Source: CAYVMN01 sp964452575 (GTDB lineage: Bacteria > Desulfobacterota > DSM-4660 > Desulfatiglandales > Desulfatiglandaceae). Taken from it: DNA of 28,187 nucleotides. The notes below the pieces were generated by a model. That model was not told the DNA's origin. It ran no database searches and saw only the letters and a list, made by a program, of their open reading frames with translations. Position 1 is the stretch's first letter. Each line of letters begins with the position of its first letter. Positions 6,193-14,900 of this stretch are shown piece by piece. The translations under genes were made by a program, and so were the position numbers. The DNA lies in contig CAYVMN010000025.1 in assembly GCA_964452575.1 (NCBI GenBank), forward strand, positions 1 to 28,187, read 5' to 3'.

Positions 6193-8163
6193 GTGCCGGA
6201 AAGGATAGGGGTCTTTCTCTGTGAGTGCGGCCCCAACATCAAAGAGGCGTTAGACCTGGATGAGGTCGCGGAATTTGCAGGTGGGATCCCCAACGTGTAC
6301 CTAACCAGGTCCCATCGGCTCTTATGTTCCGAAGAGGGGAAAAGGATTATCCGGCACGAGATCGAGACACATGGGCTTACCAGGGTCGTGATCGCGGCCT
6401 GTTCCCCTAAGGAGCACGAAGCCACATTTCGGGAGGTCTGCCGGCTGGCTGGTCTGAATCCGTTCCTCCTGCAGATCGCCAATGTAAGGGAACACTGCGC
6501 CTGGGTCCTAAAAGACAAGGGGCTTGCAACCGCCCAGGCAAAGGCGATCATCAGGGCGGCCGTAGAGAGAGTAATCCATAACGAGGCAATAGAGACTAAA
6601 GAGATCGAATGCGAGCCGGATGTCCTTGTCGTGGGCGCCGGTGTTGCAGGAATGAGCGCTGCCCTCACCCTGGCACAAAAGGGGAGGAAGGTCTACCTGA
6701 TCGAAAAGGCCCCCTGTATCGGCGGGAAGGCGGTCAGATATGAAAAGGTATTTCCAGACATGGAATGTGCCTCCTGTATCCTGGACCCGATGATGGATCA
6801 GGTCTTACATAATGAGGGCATCGAGCTCTTTCCCATGAGCCAGGCCATCGAGGTATTGGGGTCTTACGGCAACTTCGTGGTCAAGGTCCTCCAGAGAGAG
6901 AGATTCATTGATGATAAGACCTGTATTGGCTGCGGGGTGTGTCAGGAGGCCTGCCCCGTGGAGACCGCAAATGAATTCAATGAGGGCCTTGATAAGCGAA
7001 AGGCCGTCTATATTCCATATCCAGGGTGCCTCCCAAACGTCCCGATCATAGATAAAGGGGTGTGTCTACGTTTCCAGGGCAAGGAGTGTAACGCCTGCAA
7101 GGAGGCCTGCCATTTCGGTTCCATAGACTTCGAAGAGGTCCAGAAGAGGCATGAGTTGAGGGTCGGCGCCGTGGTCCTTGCCACGGGGTTCGACCTGTTC
7201 GACGTTACAAGGGCGCCCCAATACGGGTATGGAAGGATCCCGGATGTTTATACCAGCCTTGAATTTGAAAGCTTGTTGAGCTCTACAGGGCCAACAGGGG
7301 GAAAGATCCTCTTGAGAAACGGCAAGGCCCCCAGGAGGATCACGTTCGTCCACTGCGTAGGATCAAGGAGCATCAGATTCAATGAATATTGCTCCGGAGT
7401 CTGTTGCCTCTATTCGCTCAAGTTTGCCTCTCAGAGTAAAGAAAAACTGCCCGAGACCTCGATCACCATGCTCCTGGCTGATCTCTGCCTCCCCGGAAAG
7501 AAATCCCAGGCCTTTTTTGATAAGGTCTCGGGGGTAGGCGGAGCAGAATTTGCCTACACAAGGAAGTTAGACTCCGTAGAGGTCCTGGAGGAAGACGGGG
7601 ACATACTCATCAAGTACATTGACACCAACGGGTCGGCCCGCACCATTGGCACTGATATGGTCGTCCTTGCACCGGCAATGGAGGCGGCAAGGGATGCCGG
7701 GGAGATATCAGAGGTCTTTGATATCCCGCGCGGAGAGGACGGCTTCTTTGCCGAGGAGTCCGTGTCGTTAGGGCCTGTCTCCACGGTAAAGGAAGGGATC
7801 TTTATCGCCGGTTGTGCACAGGGGCCGAAGGAGATCCAGGGCTCGGTCGCACAGGGCCAGGCGGCAGGGGGACTAATTCTCTCCCGCCTCTTGCCCGGAG
7901 AGAAGGTCCTTCTCGAGCCCGCGGTCTCCGAGATTGACGAGGCCTCCTGCTCAGGGTGCAGGATCTGCCTTGGCCTATGTTGTTACCGGGCCATTACCCA
8001 CGATGACGTAACGGACCGTGTTACTGTAGACGAACTCTTGTGCAGGGGATGCGGGGTGTGTGCCGCAGCCTGTCCCAGCGGGGCAATCAAGGCAAAGACC
8101 TTTTCAGATAATGCCCTATCCTCAGAGATAAGAGGGTTGGTGGGAGAGAAGAATATTGGTTGA
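6193..8163 (+). CDS. hdrA: HdrA-like FAD/iron-sulfur subunit of a heterodisulfide-reductase-type electron-bifurcating complex
   Basis: A 656-aa protein of normal HdrA length. Domains in order: an N-terminal cluster domain (CECGPNI at 10-16, further Cys45 and Cys70), the FAD-binding fold GAGVAGMSAALTLA (148-161), an inserted ferredoxin motif CIGCGVCQEACPV (244-255), a second Cys group around 299-306, and two C-terminal [4Fe-4S] motifs CSGCRICLGLC (586-596) and CRGCGVCAAACP (617-628). HdrA is the bifurcating flavoprotein that splits electron pairs between ferredoxin and a higher-potential acceptor. The position of selenocysteine in some HdrAs is an ordinary Cys here (ECASCILDP). The GTG start at 6193 has AAGGAG at 6179-6184. 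It is followed by mvhD with a short overlap. No hdrB or hdrC is present in the operon. Confidence 0.93.
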   Translation: MPERIGVFLCECGPNIKEALDLDEVAEFAGGIPNVYLTRSHRLLCSEEGKRIIRHEIETHGLTRVVIAACSPKEHEATFREVCRLAGLNPFLLQIANVREHCAWVLKDKGLATAQAKAIIRAAVERVIHNEAIETKEIECEPDVLVVGAGVAGMSAALTLAQKGRKVYLIEKAPCIGGKAVRYEKVFPDMECASCILDPMMDQVLHNEGIELFPMSQAIEVLGSYGNFVVKVLQRERFIDDKTCIGCGVCQEACPVETANEFNEGLDKRKAVYIPYPGCLPNVPIIDKGVCLRFQGKECNACKEACHFGSIDFEEVQKRHELRVGAVVLATGFDLFDVTRAPQYGYGRIPDVYTSLEFESLLSSTGPTGGKILLRNGKAPRRITFVHCVGSRSIRFNEYCSGVCCLYSLKFASQSKEKLPETSITMLLADLCLPGKKSQAFFDKVSGVGGAEFAYTRKLDSVEVLEEDGDILIKYIDTNGSARTIGTDMVVLAPAMEAARDAGEISEVFDIPRGEDGFFAEESVSLGPVSTVKEGIFIAGCAQGPKEIQGSVAQGQAAGGLILSRLLPGEKVLLEPAVSEIDEASCSGCRICLGLCCYRAITHDDVTDRVTVDELLCRGCGVCAAACPSGAIKAKTFSDNALSSEIRGLVGEKNIG

Positions 8164-8581
8164 TTTTGAACCCATAATAATAGGTTTTCTCTGCAACTGG
8201 TGTTCCTACGAGGCGGCAGATTCTGCCGGGAGGGCGAGGCGAGAATTCCCCGCAAACCTGCGGATCATAAGACTGATGTGTAGCGGCAGGATTGACCCCC
8301 AATTTCTTCTGGAGGCATTCAAACGGGGTGCGGATGGGGTCCTTATCCTGGGCTGCCAGCCCTCCAACTGCCATTATAAGGAAGGCAATTTACAGGTGCT
8401 CAAGAGATACGTCCTCCTCAAGAGGCTGCTCCAACAACTTGGCATCCATGGAGATAGGGTAAGACTTGATTGGGTGTCGGCGAGAGATGCGGAGAGGTTT
8501 ATCAACATCGTCTCGGAAATGGTGGATAAGGTAAGGTCTCTTGGACCTATTTTCCGGGACCCACAGGCCCAGGACCTTTGA
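8156..8581 (+). CDS. mvhD: MvhD-like [2Fe-2S] electron-transfer subunit
   Basis: A 141-aa protein of the MvhD/FlpD family, which passes electrons between the hydrogenase MvhAG and HdrA. The cysteine pattern is complete: CNWCSY (Cys13, Cys16), MCSGRIDP (Cys42) and LGCQPSNCHY (Cys67, Cys72). It starts at TTG 8156, inside the end of hdrA, with GGGAGAG at 8142-8148; no ATG is available nearby. The stop overlaps the region where the small hydrogenase subunit begins, so these genes are likely translationally coupled and made in fixed ratio. Confidence 0.93.
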   Translation: MVDFEPIIIGFLCNWCSYEAADSAGRARREFPANLRIIRLMCSGRIDPQFLLEAFKRGADGVLILGCQPSNCHYKEGNLQVLKRYVLLKRLLQQLGIHGDRVRLDWVSARDAERFINIVSEMVDKVRSLGPIFRDPQAQDL

Positions 8582-8595
8582 ATAGCGGGCAAGAG

Positions 8596-9573
8596 ATGGG
8601 AAAAAAACCGAAAATTGCGCTCTACTGGTGTTCCAGCTGCGGCGGATGTGAGGAATCAATAATCGATTTGGCCGAAGGCCTCTTGGAGCTTGCCGACGCC
8701 GTAGACATTGCATTCTGGCCGGTTGCAACAGATTATAAGTACAGGGATCTTGAGAAACTGAATGACAAGGAGATCAGGGCAGCCTTTATTAACGGAGCAA
8801 TCCGGCTTGATGACCACGTAGAGATAAGCAGGGTATTGAGGAAAAAATCCGAGCTGGTCTTCGCCCACGGGACCTGTGCCCACCTGGGAGGCGTTGTCGG
8901 ACTTGGCAATTTCCATAGGAGGGACGACCTGCTGGATCGGGCATACAGGGAGGCCCCCACGGTGAGAAATCCCCTGGAGAAATTACCCGAGGTCAAGACA
9001 AGAGATTCCGGGAGGGAACTAAATCTGCCGGGGATGGAGCAGGATGTGAGATCATTGGACCAGGTGGTGGAGGTGGATTACTACATCCCAGGCTGCCCTC
9101 CGCCACCAGGGCTCATGAGGAAGGCAATGGGAATGCTCCTCGGCGACAGGCTTCCCCCAAAGGGGAGCATACTGGCCGAAAAGAAGGCCCTTTGCGATAC
9201 ATGCCCCAGAAAAGACAGCAGACCCCTGAGCCTGAAAATCCCGCGCTTCAAGAGGCTCTATGAGGTGGAATGGGATCCTTTCGCCTGCTTTCTGGACCGG
9301 GGGATAGTCTGTCTGGGGCCTGCTACCAGGGGCGGCTGCGGTGCAGGCTGCATCAACGGAAACATGCCCTGCAGGGGGTGTTTTGGACCCACTGATAAGG
9401 TCATGGATCAAGGGGCAAAATCCCTTTCTTTCCTCGCTTCATTAATCGATTCAAGGGACGAAAGGGAACTGGAGGAGATCGCGGATTCAATCCCTGACCC
9501 GGCGGGGCTTTTCTACAGATATAGCCTTGCATCATCCCTCTTGAGGGGAAGGCTCAAAGGGCAGATGGGATGA
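8596..9573 (+). CDS. mvhG: [NiFe]-hydrogenase small subunit, MvhG type (group 3c)
   Basis: A 325-aa iron-sulfur subunit. The proximal cluster motif is WCSSCGGCEESI (Cys12, Cys15, Cys18), with GTCAHLGG and PGCPPPPG completing it. The distal Cys set (CDTCPRK, CLGPATRGGCGAGC, MPCRGC) matches the MvhG/FrhG type, not the periplasmic type. There is no Tat signal, so the enzyme is cytoplasmic. ATG 8596 places the motif at the usual distance from the N-terminus; a TTG at 8578 overlapping the mvhD stop is an alternative. Its stop overlaps the mvhA start by 4 nt. Confidence 0.92.
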   Translation: MGKKPKIALYWCSSCGGCEESIIDLAEGLLELADAVDIAFWPVATDYKYRDLEKLNDKEIRAAFINGAIRLDDHVEISRVLRKKSELVFAHGTCAHLGGVVGLGNFHRRDDLLDRAYREAPTVRNPLEKLPEVKTRDSGRELNLPGMEQDVRSLDQVVEVDYYIPGCPPPPGLMRKAMGMLLGDRLPPKGSILAEKKALCDTCPRKDSRPLSLKIPRFKRLYEVEWDPFACFLDRGIVCLGPATRGGCGAGCINGNMPCRGCFGPTDKVMDQGAKSLSFLASLIDSRDERELEEIADSIPDPAGLFYRYSLASSLLRGRLKGQMG

Positions 9574-10955
9574 GCAAAAGAATCGCAATCGAGCCCATAA
9601 CCAGGCTCGAGGGTCACGGAAAGATCGACATCTTTCTTGATGAGAAGGGTCATGTGGAGAGGGTCTATTTTCAGGTCCCGGACTTCAGGGGATTTGAGAA
9701 GTTCTGTGAAGGGAGGGCTGCCGAGGAGATGCCCACCCTTACCCAAAAGATCTGCGGGGTGTGTCCTGTGGCCCACCATACTGCATCCAGTAAGGCCCTG
9801 GATGATCTCTTCTCTGTGGGGCCTCCCCCTGCGGCGAGGCTGATAAGGGAGCTCATGCACAATGCCTTCATGTTCGAGGACCACCTCTTGCACTTCTATT
9901 TTCTCGGAGGTCCGGACCTCATGACCGGGCCAGGTACAGGAAAGGCCAAGAGAAATATCCTGGGGGTAGTTGAGAGGCTGGGGAGTGAGATCGGCAAGGG
10001 GTTGATCGAGATACGAAAGAAGGTAAGGGGCCTGAATGCTACCATCGGGGGAAGCCCCCTCTATCCGGTCTGTGGCCTACCAGGCGGGGTCTCAAAAGGC
10101 CTTCAAGAGAAAGACAGGGCCGAAATACAGGGCATCGCAAGGGATGCCGTAGAGTTTGGAAGGCTTACCCTGGGTGTGTTTGAAGAGGTGGTTCTCAAGG
10201 ACAAGAGATATTGGGACCTGCTCAGTGATCCGAGCCTTTCCCACAGGACCTATTACATGGGGCTGGTCGATCATGAGGCAAGGGCCAATTTCTACGACGG
10301 TAAGATCAGGGTTGTTGATCCCGGTGGAAAAGAACTTGTAAGATTTGAGGCAAAGGACTATTGGAGATATCTGGAAGAACGGGTCGAGACCTGGAGCTAT
10401 ATGAAAATCCTCTATCTGAAGCCGATTGGGTGGAAGGGCCTTATGGACGGACATGATAGCGGGATTTACAGGGTGGGTCCCCTTGCAAGGCTCAATGTCT
10501 CCGAAGGAATGGCTACGCCCCTGGCCCAGGCCGAATATGAAAAGATGCTTGAAAGGCTGGGACCCAAACCGGTTCACAACACCATGGCCTACCACTGGGC
10601 CAGGGCCATTGAGATCCTTTATGCAGCAGAGAGGATGGCCCAGCTTGCCATGGATGAGCGACTTTCGGAGCACAGGGTGAGGAACATCCCTGATCAACCC
10701 CCGGGAGAGGGGGTCGGAGTCTGCGAGGCCCCCAGGGGAACGCTCTTTCACCACTATGAAACGGACCCCAATGGGATCGTCAGGAAGTTGAATCTCCTGG
10801 TTGCCACCCAGAACAACGCGGCAGCCATTTCCATGTCCGTTGAGAAGGCCGCACAGGCCCTGATAGGCGGAGGAGGGCTATCAGAGGAGACCCTGAATGG
10901 AATAGAAATGGCGTTCAGGGCCTATGACCCGTGCCTAGCCTGTGCTACCCATTAG
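9570..10955 (+). CDS. mvhA: [NiFe]-hydrogenase large subunit, MvhA type, without C-terminal propeptide
   Basis: A 461-aa catalytic subunit carrying the Ni-Fe site. The four ligands are seen: KICGVC (Cys62, Cys65) and DPCLACATH (Cys455, Cys458). RLEGHGKI near the N-terminus is a conserved large-subunit motif. The protein ends at the His of the second motif with TAG immediately after it. Most [NiFe] large subunits are made with a tail after this His, which a dedicated endopeptidase removes once nickel is inserted; that tail is absent here. With MvhG, MvhD and HdrA it would take electrons from H2 (or release H2). Start ATG 9570 overlaps the mvhG stop (ATGA). No hydrogenase maturation genes are in the window. 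Confidence 0.93.
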   Translation: MSKRIAIEPITRLEGHGKIDIFLDEKGHVERVYFQVPDFRGFEKFCEGRAAEEMPTLTQKICGVCPVAHHTASSKALDDLFSVGPPPAARLIRELMHNAFMFEDHLLHFYFLGGPDLMTGPGTGKAKRNILGVVERLGSEIGKGLIEIRKKVRGLNATIGGSPLYPVCGLPGGVSKGLQEKDRAEIQGIARDAVEFGRLTLGVFEEVVLKDKRYWDLLSDPSLSHRTYYMGLVDHEARANFYDGKIRVVDPGGKELVRFEAKDYWRYLEERVETWSYMKILYLKPIGWKGLMDGHDSGIYRVGPLARLNVSEGMATPLAQAEYEKMLERLGPKPVHNTMAYHWARAIEILYAAERMAQLAMDERLSEHRVRNIPDQPPGEGVGVCEAPRGTLFHHYETDPNGIVRKLNLLVATQNNAAAISMSVEKAAQALIGGGGLSEETLNGIEMAFRAYDPCLACATH

Positions 10956-11007
10956 GCCTTGTAGGAAGACCGGAAGGATCTGGAGTCTCTAGAAAGGAGA
11001 AGGCATT

Positions 11008-11232
11008 ATGGCAGTAGAGCTTTTGGATACCCTGGGTCTCAAGTGCCCTCAACCGGTCCTTAAGATTGCCGTGAAGGCCCCGGATATGAAGTCCGGCGAC
11101 ATCCTGGAGGTACTGGGAGACTGCCCGACCTTTGAAAAGGATATCCGCACCTGGTGTGAGCGGCTCGGTAAGATCTTTCTCTCCATAAAGGATGAAGGGG
11201 CAAACAGAAAGAGAATCCAGATACAGTTCTAG
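11008..11232 (+). CDS. TusA-family sulfur carrier protein
   Basis: A 74-aa protein with the defining LKCPQPVLK motif (Cys13), which carries sulfur as a persulfide in this family. The rest (GDILEVLGDCPTFEKDI) is the usual fold. A good AGGAG at 10995-10999 lies 8 nt before ATG 11008. It is 52 bp after mvhA and is the last gene of the operon. TusA proteins serve tRNA thiolation, molybdenum cofactor and FeS-related sulfur transfer, or dissimilatory sulfur metabolism; which applies here cannot be told, but linkage to an Hdr-type complex recalls sulfur-oxidation Hdr systems, where TusA is a substrate carrier. Confidence 0.85.
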   Translation: MAVELLDTLGLKCPQPVLKIAVKAPDMKSGDILEVLGDCPTFEKDIRTWCERLGKIFLSIKDEGANRKRIQIQF

Positions 11233-11302
11233 GGGCCTTGGCCTGAAAGCAATAGTAGATCCTCCCTCGTACAGGACACAGGGCCAGGAGTAATAGCTAA
11301 GG

Positions 11303-11339
11303 AGCACCCCGGCTTAAGCACGAGCGGAGCCGGGGTGCT
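11303..11339. terminator. Strong stem-loop between convergent operons
   Basis: A perfect 12-bp G+C-rich stem (AGCACCCCGGCT at 11303-11314 with its complement at 11328-11339) and a 13-nt loop. It sits between the end of the TusA gene (+) and the end of the small lipoprotein gene (-). There is no T-run on either side, so it is either a poor intrinsic terminator or an mRNA 3'-end stabiliser serving both directions. Confidence 0.55.
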
Positions 11340-11373
11340 GGCCCATCCCCGAGGCCCTCTATAACTTCTTCAC

Positions 11374-11853
11374 CTAGACTCTGCCCGGCCCGTGGTCAAA
11401 AGGCGGCAGTGGAAGATCATCCACCCATAGGGTCTTATCATCGATGGCCTTTATCACCAGATTATCCCAGTAAGAATACAAGTAACCGAAGAACTTGCCC
11501 TCCGGCCCCGGCCCCATGATCCTCCAAAGGACCGGGGGATAATTGATATCGGCCCTGAGCCATTTGACTAGGGTGATTACCACCGACTTCTCGGTCACCG
11601 GGATCCATTTATCAGAGGTGATCCGCCGGCCTTCAATCTTTGTATCAAAAATCACGCCCGAGGGGTTGTCCACAGAGAGACCGGCATAATAGATATCATA
11701 ATTCTGCCAGTTTTCTATTAATTCATTCACGCTTATCTTACTGGTTGCCGCATCCAGCCTCCCATAGTCCTTGAGCCCTACACAACCCGTCATGAGACAG
11801 AGAAGGGCCACACACAAAAAACCTACCTTGATGAAATCCTCTCTCTTATTCAT
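11374..11853 (-). CDS. Small lipoprotein of unknown function in the RND efflux operon
   Basis: A 159-aa protein with a clear lipoprotein signal: charged start MNKREDFIK, hydrophobic core GFLCVALLCL and lipobox LMTGC with the lipid-modified Cys24. I do not recognise the mature domain. It contains YDIYYAGLS and WIPVTEKSVVITLVKWL and is rich in Trp and Tyr, suggesting a compact beta-rich periplasmic fold. GAGGTG lies about 7 nt before ATG 11853. It is the last gene of the efflux operon, 97 bp after the pump gene, so it may be an accessory factor of the pump, but this is inferred from position only. Confidence 0.7.
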   Translation of the reverse strand: MNKREDFIKVGFLCVALLCLMTGCVGLKDYGRLDAATSKISVNELIENWQNYDIYYAGLSVDNPSGVIFDTKIEGRRITSDKWIPVTEKSVVITLVKWLRADINYPPVLWRIMGPGPEGKFFGYLYSYWDNLVIKAIDDKTLWVDDLPLPPFDHGPGRV

Positions 11854-11950
11854 TCTTTCACCTCACGCCCTTTGTGGGGGTCCTAACCGGGTATATGCCC
11901 GGCAGGGCCCCTGAAAAGATAAATAAATACCATTTCAAGACCAGAGGGGG

Positions 11951-14900
11951 CTACACAATGGGACCCTCCTCGGGTACGCCCTCTCCCCCCCGTTCGCCGG
12001 GTACGTCCCTGACCCGGTCGGTCCTGGGTTTCCGTTTCCTCAGTTTCTCCATAACCACGTAAAGCACAGGTACCAGTACCAGGCTCAGGAACGTCGCGGC
12101 AATCATACCGCCGAAGACCGCTGTTCCAAGGGCGTGGCGGCTGGCAGCCCCCGCACCGCTTGCCACCACCAGGGGCACTACGCCCAGGATAAAGGCCAGG
12201 GCTGTCATGAGAATGGGCCTCAGGCGGAGCCGGGCAGCCTGGAGGGCCGCATCCACAATAGATGCCCCTTCCTCCTCCCGTTTGGTCTTGGCGAACTCCA
12301 CAATCAGGATGGCGTTCTTGCTGGCAAGACCGATAAGCATCACCAGGCCTATCTGGCAGTAAACATTGTTGTTGAGGCCCCGCCATGATTCTGCCACTAA
12401 CGCCCCTAGGATGGCCAGGGGCACGGCAAACATGATTACCATGGGCAGGATCCAGCTCTCGTATTGTGCAGCCAGGAACAGGAAGACAAAGACCAGTGCC
12501 AGGGCAAAGATAACGGGCGCCTGCCCCCCTGCCTCTTTCTCCTGATAGGCCACGCCGGTCCATTCATAGGCATAGCCTTTGGGAAGGACCTTTTGCGCCA
12601 GCCTTTCCATGGCCTGCAGGGCCTGCCCCGAACTGTAGCCGGGGGCATTCCCCCCCTGGATGGAGACGGCGCGGTAGACGTTATAGTGCTTGATCGTCTG
12701 GACCCCCCGGATCTCATGCACCTTTACGAGGGCACTGAGCGGTACCAATTTCCCCTTGTTGCTGCGGACATAAAATCGGGAGATGTCAAAGCGTTCGGAA
12801 CGGTAATCTATTTCTGCCTGTGCAAAGACCCGGTAAATCCTCCCGAACTTATTGAAGTCGTTCACATATAAGGCCCCCAGATAGGTCTGGAGGGTGTCAA
12901 AGATATCGGATATGGGAATCCCAAGCGTCTTGGCCTTGGTCCGGTCAAGGTCTATGTAATACTGGGGGAAGTTGACTGCAAAGTTGGTGGAAAGGGGCAG
13001 GAGTTCAGGGTAATTCCTCCCCTCCTGGATGATCTTTGAGGCCACCTTGCTCAGGTCATCCAGGCTGCCGCCACGCAGGTCCTGCAGTTCGAACTCAAAG
13101 CCTCCTGTCTGGCTGAGCCCCTGGATTGGCGGGGGGTTAAAGGAGACTACTATGGCCCCGGCAATGCCGGCGGTCCCACGCCTAACCCTGGCCATGATCC
13201 CGTCCAGGCTCAATTCAGGCCTTTTCCGTTCAGACCACGGTTTCAGGATCGCGATCACCGTGGCCGAGTTGGAAACACTGACCGAATTAACGATGTCATA
13301 CCCGCCAATGGTCAGGACGTCAGAAACGCCGGCCGTGGAAAGCACAATATCTTCCACCTGGGTGGCCACCCGTTCGGTACGCCCAAGTGCCGACCCCTCA
13401 GGCCCCTGTACCAGTATGAAGAAGTAACCCTGATCCTCGGCCGGGATGAAACCGGTCGGGACGATCAGGAACATATAGTAGGTCACGCCCAGCATGGCCA
13501 AGAACCCGACAATTACCAGATACCGGAGCCTGATGAATCTCTTCACCAACCCCTCGTACCTCCTCGTACCCCATTCGAAGGCCTGGTTAAACTTCCTGAA
13601 AAACCATCCGTGGCCTTTTCCTGGGCGGAGGAGGACGGCACACAGGGCAGGGCTGAGTGTAAGGGCGTTTATGGACGAGATCCCCACAGAAATGGCAATG
13701 GTCAGGGCGAACTGCTTGTAGAGCTGGCCGGTCGTCCCGGGCATAAATGCTACCGGGACAAAGACCGCCATCAGCACCAGGGTGGTGGCGATCACCGGGC
13801 CGACCACCTCCTTCATCCCCTCAATGGTAGCCTCAACCCTCCCCTTTCCCTCCTGTTCGATAATCCTCGAGACGTTCTCGACCACCACGATGGCGTCATC
13901 CACCACTATACCAATTGCCAATACCAGACCGAAGAGACTGAGGGTGTTGATGGAAAACCCGAGTGCCATCATCACGGCAAAGGTCCCGACAAGTGAAACC
14001 GGGATCGTAAGGGCCGGGATAAGGGTGGACCGCCAGTCCTGGAGGAAGATGTAGACTACCATAAACACCAGGAATATGGCCTCAAGCAGCGTAATAAGGA
14101 CTTCCTTGATAGATTCCTCTACGAACAAGGTGGTATCGTAGACGATCTTATATTCAATCCCCTTGGGAAAGCGCTCGGCAAGCCTCTTCATTTCTGCCCT
14201 CACCTGGTCAACGGCGTCCAGGGCATTTGCCCCCGGCAACTGGTATATGCCGATTGCCGTGGTGGGCTTCTTATCCAGGGCAGCGTAGCTGTTGTAATTT
14301 TCAGCGCCCAATTCAACCCGCCCTACGTCTTTAAGACGGACAACAGAGCCGTCCGGGCGGGTTCGCAAAATGATGTCCTCAAACTGGGAGACGTCCGAAA
14401 GCCTCCCAAGGGTGGTGATCGAATAGGTGAAGTTCTGGCCGGGGCGGCTTGGCGGCTGGCCTATCTGCCCCGCGGCCACCTGGAGGTTCTGTTCTCGTAC
14501 CGCTGCCACCACGTCGCTGGCGATGAGACCAAGGCCTGTCAGCTTATCAGGGTCCAGCCATATGCGCATTGAATACTTCCGTTCGCCGAAGATGTCTACG
14601 TCGCCAACCCCTGGGATCCGTTTGAGGGCGTCTACCAGGTTGATGTTTGCATAGTTGCTCAGGTAGAGATTGTCTATTCGCTCATCTGTGGACAAAAGAT
14701 TCACGACTACAAGAAGGTTGGTAGACTGCTTCTTGGTAGTAACCCCGTAACGTCGCACATCCTCGGGTACCTGCGGCAAGGCAATAGCCACGCGGTTCTG
14801 TACGTCCACGGCCGCGATCTTAAGGTCATAGCCCACATCAAAGGTCACGGTTATGTTCATGGTGCCGTCATTGGAGCTGTTGGATGACATGTATGTCATG

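Noticed and set aside
6760..6800. Possible selenocysteine in HdrA
   Set aside because: The codon at the relevant position is an ordinary Cys codon (ECASC); no in-frame TGA is present.
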